DNA from: Pigmentiphaga sp.
GTDB lineage: Bacteria > Pseudomonadota > Gammaproteobacteria > Burkholderiales > Burkholderiaceae_B
Assembly (NCBI GenBank): GCA_023228945.1
Contig: JALOAI010000023.1
Coordinates: 1-64,000 of the forward strand
DNA: 64,000 bases
Direction of reading: 5' to 3'
Each line of letters opens with the position of its first letter. Position 1 is the first letter of the stretch. Both the position numbers and the translations under genes were made by a program. This document shows positions 1 through 7,774 of this stretch, one piece after another. The notes under the pieces are model-generated. The model saw only the letters and a program-made list of their open reading frames with translations. It searched no databases and was not told the DNA's origin.

Positions 1-172
1 GCTCGGGCATTCAGCCGCGTGTCGCCCAGATCCAGTGTCTCGAACTCGTCTTGTGCCCAACCCATCGGCGTGCCTTTCTTGCTGCGTCAAAACCTCAATG
101 GTACGGGAGCTTGGGACTTGTGTGTAAGGGGATGGGTTCAACGAGGAACGCAGCACGGGACGTCTGCATCCA

Positions 173-430
173 TTGCCCTTGAGCAGCATCTGGGTGGTGG
201 TGCTTCTGGAGATACATCCCTTCCAGGATGGAAACAGCCGTCTGAGCCGGGTACTGAACACGTTGCTGCTGTTGCGGGCCGGCTATGCCTACGTGCCCTA
301 CAGTGTCGCTGGAAAGCGTGATCGAGCAGAACCAGGAAGCCTACTATCTGGCACTGCGGCGGGCTCAAGGCAGCGTCCGCACCGACGCGCCGAAGTGGCA
401 GCCTTGGCTGGTGTGCTTCCTGCGTGAGCC
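173..430 (+). pseudogene. Fic-family protein remnant, frameshifted
   Basis: Reading from 173, the frame carries the Fic signature HPFQDGNSR, then LSRVLNTLLLLRAGYAYVPY. The expected continuation (SLESVIEQNQEAYYLALRRAQ, then PWLVCFLR) is in the next frame, so an extra base at about 305 breaks the gene. In intact Fic proteins the motif histidine drives AMP transfer to target hydroxyls; here Ser replaces the usual Gly/Lys before the final Arg. The N-terminal half is missing and similarity stops near 430. It is a relic of a Fic AMPylase or toxin-like gene and is not expected to make a protein. The family call is firm; the boundaries are approximate. Confidence 0.7.
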
Positions 431-434
431 TGAT

Positions 435-602
435 GTTCCAGTGGCCCTGGAAATTTCGAGCTTCGGCAATGGCCCAGGCGTGGATCTTCTTTTCCGGGCG
501 TGTCGCCGCCCGCGAGACGCGCCGCTTAGGAACGTTCTTGGGCCGCTTCTCTTTCTCGACCCAAGTGAGTTCGAGCTTTTTTTGTTGCTCATCCGCCCCC
601 AA
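435..602 (-). pseudogene. possible 5' remnant of an adenine-specific DNA methyltransferase
   Basis: Immediately after the stop of the DUF262 gene, a reading frame opens at a TTG (602) and encodes ADEQQKKLELTWVEKEKRPK. From memory this resembles the N-terminus of adenine-specific DNA methyltransferases, which often begin with a KKLELTW-G-K-RPK segment. After about 20 residues the resemblance fades, no methyltransferase motif (NPPY, FxGxG) appears, and the frame runs antisense across the Fic remnant. I infer a truncated modification gene that once followed the DUF262 gene. Without a search this stays a weak call; it could be chance. Confidence 0.3.
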
Positions 603-606
603 TCGC

Positions 607-2321
607 TCAACTCAACTGCGCAATGCGCCAGATGGAGGTGGCCTGATCGGCCATCCAGTTCTGCCACATGGCAATGCGCTGCGGCGTCCATTCGGCATTG
701 TCATTCGCCAGTTTTCGAGTAATCTCAAAGCCGCTTTGTGCAAACAGTGCACGTTCTTCCGGATACTCCTGGATACCAGCCTGACGGTTGGCGCCTGACT
801 GCATCAAGATCATGTTGCCCAGCCGATACACCATGCTGTCCGCCTCCTCACCGCTGAATCCGCCCATCCATCGGGTGCGTTTTGTGGCAATACGTGTTCG
901 ATGTTGAAGGCATCACTGATGAAGGCATGCTCCTGCCCCGACAAGTGTTTCTCGATGGCGCACAGAATAAAGCGCGCCACGCGGTTGTTGCGTGAATCCG
1001 TGGTGCGGATGGTTTTCTCCGCAAAGACGGCGCGGAATGTTCTGTCTTCCACATACACATTGCGCATGGCCAGCAAAGCTGGGCTCAGTTGGCTGAATTC
1101 ACCTTTGGCGATCCTCTCCGCCACAGCGTTGTAGGTACGTTCTTGCTCGGCGGTGCTGTAGGCACCGATCACGTTATAGCGCAACGAAATCACTACGATG
1201 GCACGTAGCAATCCCGTAAAATCGGCTGCATCAAAAGCACGCCGGGCCGCCAGCAAGAGCGGAAAGGGTTGACGAACCCGGAAGGTTTTCAGCACACTGG
1301 CATGCTGCTTGTCATCTTGCGACCATTCGGATACTTCCGGGGACGATAGCGCCAGATAGGTGTCCAAGTCTTCTTCCATACCGCGCAGCAACTGGAAGAC
1401 GCCTTCGCGATTCGTCACGCGGGTGCGAATGGTCTTGAACAGATCGGCTTGACGGGCAAAGCTGTGGCGGCTGTTCCAGTGCACGCGCAGAAAGTCCGGG
1501 AAATTTTCCGATTGCAGGCGGCCTACGATCGCTTCCCAGCGATCTTCCAAGTTACGCAGCTCATGATCTGTTTCGCCACCACGGTCAAGCACGGAAAACA
1601 AGTAGTTCTTGAGCAGATCGGTGGCGGACAAGCGCACGCCACGCGCATTTAGGGTCTCAAATACTTTGTAGGCGTTGAGTTCGTCCGTCACGGTGATGAC
1701 AGTGAAGAAAAGTCGGTCGCTGACATCTTCAATAAGCTGTGCGAGACGCTTGCCCTCATCGCCGGTACTAGCTTTCAGGTAGTCGGCAACTCGCTTGTCA
1801 AACCATTCGAACGCCTTACGCAACAGGTGTTCCGAGGCGCGAAAGCCGCGTTGCGGCAAACGCTCCAGTGGCACTAGATAGGTTTGGTAGTAGTTATTAT
1901 TGTTGCGGTTGAGCGTGAGCTTGGGGCGTGCAATCAGAGTGACGGGATCGAGATAGCCGACATAGGTTTGGCGGATCTGGTTCAGCCTTTGGGTATTGGG
2001 TTCCGCTTCGTTTTTGGCGTCGACAAGCCGTTGAATGTTCTTGAGCACAGCCAACACAATCAGGCTCAGCGTGGTCAGGCGTTGCTGGCCGTCGATGACA
2101 TCAAAGGTCTTGTCGTCCGCTGATTGAAGCACGAGATAGCCCATGTAGTGCGACTGCTCTCCACCTTCCTTCAATGTGGCAAGAATATCCGCCCACAAAT
2201 CTTCCCATTCGTCATGGGACCAGCTGTAGTCACGCTGGAATCGCGGAATACGGTAGGTCAGTCCATTGCCGATGAGCTTGCGGAATGTATTGTTCTCGGT
2301 TTTGAAATTGGTTGCGGCCAT
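607..2321 (-). pseudogene. GmrSD-like DUF262/DUF1524 protein with a single-base frameshift
   Basis: The N-terminal DUF262 (ParB/Srx-like) domain is clear: RIPRFQRDYSW near residue 25 and IDGQQRLTTL near residue 80. The C-terminal DUF1524 HNH segment is present as IEHVLPQNAPDGW. There the frame changes: GGFSGEEADSMVYRLGNM and the conserved tail to IWRIAQLS lie in another frame (607-867). One missing G at about 862-867 (TGGGCGG instead of TGG GGC GGA) explains it. Relatives such as GmrSD are type IV restriction enzymes against modified phage DNA. Base composition is clearly less GC-rich than mnmE next door, which suggests transfer. If the shift is a sequencing error the gene is intact at about 571 residues. 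Confidence 0.75.
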
Positions 2322-2352
2322 GTCGGTGTCCTTGCTTCAAAGCAATTGCCAT

Positions 2353-2577
2353 TCAATGGTAAAAGAATAGGCTGATCCACTTATCCTTGGCATTGGTGCT
2401 TACACTATCGCGCGGCAATTCCTGCACTAGCCACTGCACCTTGCGCGCCAGCTTGCGCCCGACACCAGGTTTGGCATGGGCCGCCAATTGATTCCAGCCC
2501 ACGGCGGTCACTCCGCGTTCTCGAAAGGCGTCATACAGGCTGCCGTCTTCGTCGCGCACCATCCACATCCGTGCCAT
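2353..2577 (-). pseudogene. truncated Mrr-N-like restriction endonuclease fragment
   Basis: From the ATG at 2577 the peptide reads MARMWMVRDEDGSLYDAF then RERGVTAVGWNQLAAHAKPG. This matches the start I know from restriction endonucleases with an Mrr-type N-terminal domain (M-R-W-VR-G-G----F---G--AIGW). Only about 74 codons remain, against roughly 300 in full-length relatives. The nuclease core is absent and the last 35 residues do not fit the family. It lies between the HTH gene (2604) and the DUF262 gene (2321), both on the same strand, so it is probably another decayed member of the same restriction patch. Confidence 0.5.
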
Positions 2578-2603
2578 CGCATTCCCTCTCGTATTCATAG
2601 CCA

Positions 2604-2921
2604 TCAATCCAGCACAACCAGAAATTCAGTCGCCAGTGCGGTCGGCTGAACATCCCGAACATTGCGCTGCAGCGAAACCAGGCCGTAATCCGACATCATC
2701 CGCAGGGTGCGCGACAGGTTCGGCACCTTGCGGCCGCTGAGTTCCGCCAGTTCGGTCAGGGACTTGGGTTGCTTGTCGTGGATCAGGCGCAGCAGGCGGC
2801 GGTTGTCGTCGGAGAGCACGGCGGCCAATGACGCCAGCGAGGGAAACCAGATGCTTGGCGTCTCGCTCCCTTTCGGGGTTGGCCTATCTGGCTGTCTGAC
2901 GCCGACAATGCAACGCTTCAT
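2604..2921 (-). CDS. small helix-turn-helix DNA-binding protein (antitoxin-like regulator)
   Basis: The protein has 105 residues starting at ATG 2921. Its second half is a winged-helix domain: LSDDNRRLLRLIHDKQPKSL, then TELAELSGRKVPNLSRTLRMM as the helix-turn-helix, then a wing with DYGLVSLQRN. This resembles the short MarR-like HVO_A0114 family, several members of which are encoded beside TumE-type toxins. No TumE-like partner is visible upstream (2922-3010). The in-frame extension to 3026 has no good ribosome site. Its likely job is autoregulation or antitoxin action; the target is unknown. Confidence 0.6.
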   Translation of the reverse strand: MKRCIVGVRQPDRPTPKGSETPSIWFPSLASLAAVLSDDNRRLLRLIHDKQPKSLTELAELSGRKVPNLSRTLRMMSDYGLVSLQRNVRDVQPTALATEFLVVLD

Positions 2922-3010
2922 GATCGTGTGGTCCCTGACATGTCTGTTCGATGAGCATATCAGTGCGTGATAATCATCGTCGATGTCTAGAGCCGTCCCT
3001 GGACCCCACC

Positions 3011-4414
3011 TCACTTCCCAATACAAAACCGCGAAAAAATCGCCCCCAGCAGATCATCGCTGGTCACCTGCCCGGTAATCTCCCCCAGCGCCAGGTGCGC
3101 CAGCCGCAATTCCTCGGCAAACAGATCCAGCACGCGATCGTCCGCCGCCGCATGCTCGGCGGCCATCTCCAGGTGTTCCTCGGCAACCGCGAGCGCCTGC
3201 AAATGGCGCTCGCGCGCCAGGTAGGGCGACTCGCCGCCCGGCACCCAGCCGGCCAGTTCCAGCAGCCGGGCGCGCAGCGCGTCCAGCCCCTGGTCCTGCC
3301 GCACCGAAATGAGCAGCACGCCACCCCGTTCAAGCGATGCCAAATCCCGAACACCCGCGGCCAGCGCTTCTCCCCCATCCGCCAACAGATCGATCTTGTT
3401 GTACACCTGCAGCACCGGTGTGCGCGGCGGCACTCGACCCAGGATCTCGCGCTGCAGGGCGTCGTTATCTTCGGGCCGCGTGGCATCATGCAAGTGCAGG
3501 ATCACGTCGGCCTTCTCGATGGACGCCCAACTGCGCTCGATGCCCAGGCGCTCCACCGCGTCTTCGGTGGCGCGCAGGCCCGCGGTATCGATCACGTGCA
3601 GGGGCACGCCTTCGATCGACAGTTGCTCCACCACGCGATCCCGGGTGGTGCCTGGGATGTCGGTGACGATGGCCGCCTCGTGCCCCGCCAGGGCGTTGAG
3701 CAGGCTGGATTTACCGACATTGGGCGGGCCGGCCAGCACCACCTGCATGCCGTCGCGCAGCAGTGCACCCTGGCGGGCCTGGGCGCGGATGGCGGCCAGG
3801 GTGGCGCGGATGGCGGCCAGGGTGGCGGCGGCCTGGTATTTTTCGAGGAAGTCGATTTCCTCTTCGGGAAAGTCGAGGGTGGCCTCGACCAGCAGCCGCA
3901 GTTGCAGGATGCGTTCGGCCAGGGCGTTGACTTCGCGCGAGAACACGCCTTGCAGCGAGGCGGCGGCGCCGCGCGCGGCGGCTTCGCTGGCGGCGTCGAT
4001 CAGGTCGGCCACCGCTTCGGCCTGGGCCAGGTCGAGGCGATCGTTGAGAAAGGCGCGTTCGGTGAATTCGCCCGGTTCGGCCAGCCGCAGGCCGATGGCG
4101 CGCCCGACGTCCAGGCAGCGGGCCAGCAGGCGGCGCAGCACCATGGGGCCGCCGTGGCCCTGCAATTCAAGGACGAACTCGCCGGTGTAGGAATGCGGCG
4201 CCTCGAACCACAAGGCCAGGCCCTGGTCGATGGCGGCGCCGTCGGCGTCGAGGAAGGGAAGATAATGCGCGTGGCGGGGAACCAGCGCCTGGCGCCCCAT
4301 CAGGGCCGGCAGCAGCGAGGCCAGCTCCGCCGGTCCCGAGAGGCGGATGATGCCGATTCCGCCCCGACCGGGTGGCGTGGCGATGGCGGCGATGGGGTCG
4401 GAGCGCATGGCCAT
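3011..4414 (-). CDS. mnmE: tRNA uridine-5-carboxymethylaminomethyl modification GTPase MnmE
   Basis: MnmE acts with MnmG to place carboxymethylaminomethyl groups on U34 of several tRNAs. The start is ATG 4414, with AGGAAG about 8 bases upstream; the open frame beyond it is not coding. Over 467 residues it shows the N-terminal formyl-THF-binding domain (DPIAAIATPPGRGGIGIIRL), a helical domain, and an embedded G domain with GPPNVGKS (229-236), TTRD, DTAG (276-279) and NKID (339-342). It ends in the essential CIGK. A perfect 21-bp tandem repeat (3783-3824) encodes ATLAAIR twice in the helical part without changing the normal length. It is the last gene of the rpmH-mnmE cluster. Confidence 0.97.
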   Translation of the reverse strand: MAMRSDPIAAIATPPGRGGIGIIRLSGPAELASLLPALMGRQALVPRHAHYLPFLDADGAAIDQGLALWFEAPHSYTGEFVLELQGHGGPMVLRRLLARCLDVGRAIGLRLAEPGEFTERAFLNDRLDLAQAEAVADLIDAASEAAARGAAASLQGVFSREVNALAERILQLRLLVEATLDFPEEEIDFLEKYQAAATLAAIRATLAAIRAQARQGALLRDGMQVVLAGPPNVGKSSLLNALAGHEAAIVTDIPGTTRDRVVEQLSIEGVPLHVIDTAGLRATEDAVERLGIERSWASIEKADVILHLHDATRPEDNDALQREILGRVPPRTPVLQVYNKIDLLADGGEALAAGVRDLASLERGGVLLISVRQDQGLDALRARLLELAGWVPGGESPYLARERHLQALAVAEEHLEMAAEHAAADDRVLDLFAEELRLAHLALGEITGQVTSDDLLGAIFSRFCIGK

Positions 4415-4525
4415 GGGCGGGCTTCCTAGAACAGGGTGAAGGACACCGGCGGCGCGCGCCCGCCCTCGCCAAGCGCGTGACGAAGAACTCGGCCTCCCGG
4501 CCAGAGCTTCTCCGCCGCCCCTCAG

Positions 4526-4542
4526 TGGAGCCTTCGGCTCCA
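4526..4542 (-). other. hairpin in the yidC-mnmE gap
   Basis: This is a perfect 7-bp stem (TGGAGCC/GGCTCCA) with a 3-base loop in the 264-bp space between yidC and mnmE. No T-run follows on either strand, so it is not a classic intrinsic terminator. It could be an RNA processing or attenuation element in the yidC-mnmE transcript. The rest of the gap shows nothing recognisable. Confidence 0.35.
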
Positions 4543-4678
4543 GAAAATGACCGTCTCGCTTGACTCCGTTCTGAAGGCTAAGCCCCGACACCGGTCAGTC
4601 CCTGCGGACTGGGCGGCGCCTGGCACATCCGAGCGGCGTGTGCGAGGTGGGCCGGGGGGCTTGCGCTTTGGCTCGTGA

Positions 4679-6391
4679 TCAAACGTTGCGGGCGGCTCCC
4701 ACCGGCGCGTTCGCGATCTTGCGCGTGATGTACCACTGCTGGGCAATGGACAGGATGTTGTTGACCACCCAGTACAGCACCAGGCCGGACGGGAAGAAGA
4801 ACATCATGCCGCCGAAGATCAAAGGCATCAGCATCATCACCTTGGCCTGCATGGGATCGGGCGGCGTGGGGTTGAGCTTGATCTGCAGGAACATGGTGGC
4901 CATCATCAGCGCCGGCAGGATGAAGTACGGGTCGCGCGCGGAGAGGTCGGTTACCCACAGGATCCAGGGCGCACCACGCATTTCCACACTGGCCAGCAGC
5001 ACCCAGTACAGCGAGATGAACACCGGAATCTGCACCGCGATCGGCAGGCAACCGCCCAGCGGATTGATTTTTTCGTTGCGGTACAGCTCCATCATGGCCG
5101 CGTTGAGCTTCTGGCGATCATCGCCGTACTTCTCGCGCAGGGCCGTGAGGCGCGGCGCCACGGCCTTCATGCGGGCCATGGAGCGATAGCTGGCGGCCGA
5201 CAGCGGGAAGAACACCAGCTTGATCAGCACCGTGAGGGCGACGATGGTCCAGCCCCAGTTGCCGAGCATGCCGTGCAGCCAGGTCATGACCACGAACAGC
5301 GGCTTGGCGATCACGGTGAACCAGCCGTAGTCCACTACGAGATCGAGCCCGGGCGCCACGGCCTCGAGGGCATTTTGGTCTTGCGGCCCGATCCAGAGCG
5401 ATGACTGCACCGTTTGTGACGCACCGGGCTGCACCGTGCCCACGGGCTCGACGCTGCGCACCGCATACAGGTTGTTGCCCAGCGACACCATGTCGTTGAC
5501 CCGCGAGACCCCCTGGCGCGGAATCCAGGCACTGACGAAGTAGTGCTGGATCATGGCGATCCAGCCATCGTCGGTGCGCTTGACGTAGTTGCCCTTGCCG
5601 TCGGCGATGTCGGAGAAACTGATCTTCTGGAACTTGCCTTCCTCGGAGTACACCGCGGGGCCGGTGAAGGTACTGTAGAAAGTGGATTCGCCGGGTGGCT
5701 TGCTGTTGTCGCGCGTGAGCTGGAAATACACCGAGGGCGATACCGGCTGCTCGCCGCGGTTGATGAGTTCGTGGCTGACGGCGATGTCGTAGCTGCCGCG
5801 CCGCAGGGTATAGGTTTTGACGACTTCCAGGCCGCCACTGCTGGCGGTGAAACTCACGCGCAGAGTATCGCCCACCAGTTCGGTATCGACATGGCTGGCG
5901 GCAAACGGCGTACGGTGGGTGGGAAAGCCCGCGCCGGCCGGCCCGACCACGCCGGTTTCCGCCGTATACACCAGCACGGCGGGGTCGTCGTTCATCAACA
6001 CCACGGGGCGCGAGCTGTCGTCCACGGCACCGAACTTGAGCAGTTCGGCCTTGACGATGCGGGCGCCCACCGGGTCGAAGCTCAGGCGCAGCACATCGCT
6101 CGCCACCACGATCGGCTGGCGCGACGCCACGCGAGCCTCGGCGGGCGCGCTGGGCGGCACTTCGGTGGCCTCGGCGGCGCTGGGGGCGGGCGGCGGCACG
6201 CTCACGTCGGAAACTTCGGGTACGGCGCCAGGCGCGGCCTGGCCCGCGGCGTCGGTGGCCACCGACGCCTGCTGGGAGGTGGGCGAGCCGCCGAACAGCG
6301 ACGGCTGACCTTGATAGATCTGCCAGTTGTTCCAAAGGAACAACAAGGACATGAGAAAGATCATCCAGAGGATGGCGCGTCGGGTATCCAT
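4679..6391 (-). CDS. yidC: membrane protein insertase YidC
   Basis: YidC inserts and folds inner-membrane proteins, alone or with SecYEG. The start MDTRRAILW at 6391 matches the usual family start; in-frame codons further upstream are probably not used. Of 570 residues, the N-terminus is a signal-anchor helix (AILWMIFLMSLLFLW) followed by a long Pro/Ala-rich linker and the periplasmic beta-sandwich. The C-terminal third holds the conserved hydrophobic core (WGWTIVALTVLIKLVFFPLS, GCLPIAVQIPVFISLYWVLL, PSGLVLYWVVNNILSIAQQ). It lies between yidD and mnmE in the standard order. Confidence 0.97.
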   Translation of the reverse strand: MDTRRAILWMIFLMSLLFLWNNWQIYQGQPSLFGGSPTSQQASVATDAAGQAAPGAVPEVSDVSVPPPAPSAAEATEVPPSAPAEARVASRQPIVVASDVLRLSFDPVGARIVKAELLKFGAVDDSSRPVVLMNDDPAVLVYTAETGVVGPAGAGFPTHRTPFAASHVDTELVGDTLRVSFTASSGGLEVVKTYTLRRGSYDIAVSHELINRGEQPVSPSVYFQLTRDNSKPPGESTFYSTFTGPAVYSEEGKFQKISFSDIADGKGNYVKRTDDGWIAMIQHYFVSAWIPRQGVSRVNDMVSLGNNLYAVRSVEPVGTVQPGASQTVQSSLWIGPQDQNALEAVAPGLDLVVDYGWFTVIAKPLFVVMTWLHGMLGNWGWTIVALTVLIKLVFFPLSAASYRSMARMKAVAPRLTALREKYGDDRQKLNAAMMELYRNEKINPLGGCLPIAVQIPVFISLYWVLLASVEMRGAPWILWVTDLSARDPYFILPALMMATMFLQIKLNPTPPDPMQAKVMMLMPLIFGGMMFFFPSGLVLYWVVNNILSIAQQWYITRKIANAPVGAARNV

Positions 6392-6536
6392 CGTCGAAGC
6401 CATTAACCTGTAAAGGGGTCTGGAGGCGTTACGCCGCCAAGGGTGCGGGCCGGGCGCCGGGCCCGGCAAGATACGTTGCCGGCAACGATTGCCGCAACGT
6501 CGGTGAGCAAAACTGCAAAGCCATGCAGTTTAGCCG

Positions 6537-6806
6537 TTAATCGGTGTCCGAGTCTTGCGTCTGACCATGACGAGTACCGGGCACGGGATCGTAGCCCCCT
6601 TGCGCCAGCGGATGGCAGCGGCAGATCCGCCGCAGCGCCAGCCAGGAACCACGCCAGGGCCCGTGCAAGCGCACGGCCTCTTCGGCATAGGCCGAGCAAG
6701 TGGGTGAAAACCGGCAGGAGGGTGGCAGCCACGGACTGATCACATAGCGATACACGCGCACCGGCGACAGGACGACCGCCGCGGCGAAGCGTCGCCAGCC
6801 TGCCAT
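6537..6806 (-). CDS. yidD: membrane protein insertion efficiency factor YidD
   Basis: YidD is a small inner-membrane-associated helper of YidC-dependent insertion. The 89-residue protein has the family core YRYVISPWLPPSCRFSPTCS and the C-terminal HPLAQGGYDPVP. It starts at ATG 6806, 3 bases after the rnpA stop, with GGAGTG as a ribosome site, so it is likely translated from the rnpA transcript. Length and position (rnpA-yidD-yidC) are typical. Confidence 0.95.
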   Translation of the reverse strand: MAGWRRFAAAVVLSPVRVYRYVISPWLPPSCRFSPTCSAYAEEAVRLHGPWRGSWLALRRICRCHPLAQGGYDPVPGTRHGQTQDSDTD

Positions 6807-6809
6807 GCT

Positions 6810-7256
6810 TCACTCCTGCCGGGGCCGCGACGCCCGTCTGGCGGCCTGCCGCAACAAGGAGTCCGCCTGTTCGCGCGCGCGTGCCTTGAGCCGGGTGAGG
6901 CTCAGCGACGGGATTCGGGATTGAAGACGCACAACGTAATCTCCCGGAGGCAGGGCTTGACGCCCCAGGCGAAAAGCTTCTCGCCAGACTCGTTTGATCG
7001 CTTGCCGGCTGACCGACAGCGGCGCATGGCGCTTGCCAACGATCAGGCCCAGCCTGGCGCCGCCCTGCCCTTCCGGGGGACCGGCCATGATGATCTGGAA
7101 CCATTCGCTATGGGCAAGACGGCGCCCACGGCGCAAGATATGCTGGTATTCGGCCGCGCGCCGAACCCTGGCGCTGGGCGGAAATCCCGCTGCAGCCGGA
7201 GCCGGCCCGGGTGTGTCGCCGCGATTGGCGATGGGCGGCCTCGCGCCGGAAGGCAT
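6810..7256 (-). CDS. rnpA: ribonuclease P protein component
   Basis: RnpA is the protein subunit of RNase P, which matures tRNA 5' ends. It shows the family features SARVRRAAEYQHILRRGRR and RLGLIVGKRHAPLSVSRQAI-KRVWREAFR. The usual RN..KR motif reads RQAIKR here, a small deviation at the second position. The start is uncertain: ATG 7256 is used here, while a TTG at 7289 would add 11 residues just after the rpmH stop. Either start gives an N-terminal extension of about 25-35 residues over E. coli RnpA. It is co-transcribed with rpmH. Confidence 0.9.
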   Translation of the reverse strand: MPSGARPPIANRGDTPGPAPAAAGFPPSARVRRAAEYQHILRRGRRLAHSEWFQIIMAGPPEGQGGARLGLIVGKRHAPLSVSRQAIKRVWREAFRLGRQALPPGDYVVRLQSRIPSLSLTRLKARAREQADSLLRQAARRASRPRQE

Positions 7257-7297
7257 CTTGCGGGCCCGCGAACGTCCGCGCCCGGGCAACCCGGCGT

Positions 7298-7432
7298 TTA
7301 AACGGCCAGGCGCTTGCGGCCCTTGGCGCGACGCGCGTTGATAATGGCGCGGCCGCTACGGGTTTTCATGCGGGCGCGAAATCCGTGGGTGCGCTTGCGA
7401 CGGACGACGGAAGGCTGATAGGTGCGTTTCAT
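7298..7432 (-). CDS. rpmH: 50S ribosomal protein L34
   Basis: L34 is a 44-residue basic protein of the large ribosomal subunit. The whole sequence is family-typical: MKRTYQPSVVRRKRTHGFR, then the ARMKTRSGRAIINARRAKGR region. The start at ATG 7432 is fixed by the invariant MKRTYQPS. It is the first gene of the rpmH-rnpA-yidD-yidC-mnmE cluster and has its own promoter and a structured leader upstream. Confidence 0.98.
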   Translation of the reverse strand: MKRTYQPSVVRRKRTHGFRARMKTRSGRAIINARRAKGRKRLAV

Positions 7433-7464
7433 GACAAGGCTCTTGGCTTGGTAAAGGGCTGAAG

Positions 7465-7510
7465 TGCGCCCATCCATAGCCGGGCGCAAAAAAACTGCGC
7501 ACACGGCGCA
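7465..7510 (-). promoter_or_regulatory. rpmH leader with two hairpins and a U7 tract
   Basis: On the minus strand the leader holds a first stem TGCGC/GCGCA (7510-7496), then G and seven T (7494-7488), then a second stem TGCGCCC/GGGCGCA (7488-7482 with 7471-7465). The 3' arm of stem 1 (GCGCA) can also pair with the 5' arm of stem 2 (TGCGC), so the structures could be alternatives. Stem 1 plus the U-run looks like a short intrinsic terminator, so an attenuator is possible. This is inference from pairing only. Confidence 0.4.
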
Positions 7511-7519
7511 AAGCCACCC

Positions 7520-7548
7520 ATTTCAGCAGATTTAATGCTCGAAGTCAA
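7520..7548 (-). promoter_or_regulatory. candidate sigma-70 promoter of rpmH
   Basis: On the minus strand there is a -35 TTGACT (7548-7543), a 17-base spacer and a -10 TGAAAT (7525-7520). Transcription would begin near 7513, about 80 bases before rpmH. No DnaA box (TTATCCACA-like) is seen here or up to the next gene at 7775. Confidence 0.5.
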
Positions 7549-7774
7549 TTACCGCTGGTTTTGACCCGGCCTGGCGTCCTACCCCCAAGCAAGCTCTCGA
7601 TCATGCCGGTTCAGCCAGTGGCTTGCCCGAACCAACGCCGGGCGGTACGGGCTCGCTTTCAACACAGCGAACGATACCGCATGATACGATTGGAGATCCA
7701 CGCTTGGGGCCGCCTCCCTCCCGCCATCCGCAGGCACCGCGCCCCCAGGCCGAGTCTCCTTTCCGAGGTTCGCC
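7549..7774. other. intergenic space between rpmH promoter and fecR-domain gene
   Basis: This is the non-coding stretch between divergent genes. I see a ribosome site (GAGG) just before 7775, but no convincing promoter for the plus-strand unit, no DnaA boxes and no AT-rich unwinding region. The dnaA gene and origin usually found beside rpmH are not here. Confidence 0.5.

Noticed and set aside
3783..3824. A perfect 21-bp tandem repeat in mnmE.
   Set aside because: The helical domain keeps the same length as E. coli MnmE, so it is not an added segment; probably chance or local conversion.
2951..4429. A 492-codon plus-strand frame antisense to mnmE.
   Set aside because: It mirrors a complete mnmE gene; high GC content leaves long open antisense frames, and the peptide is Gln/Gly/His/Arg-rich with no motif.
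7433..7774. A replication origin beside rpmH.
   Set aside because: No DnaA boxes or AT-rich stretch are visible, and dnaA is not adjacent.
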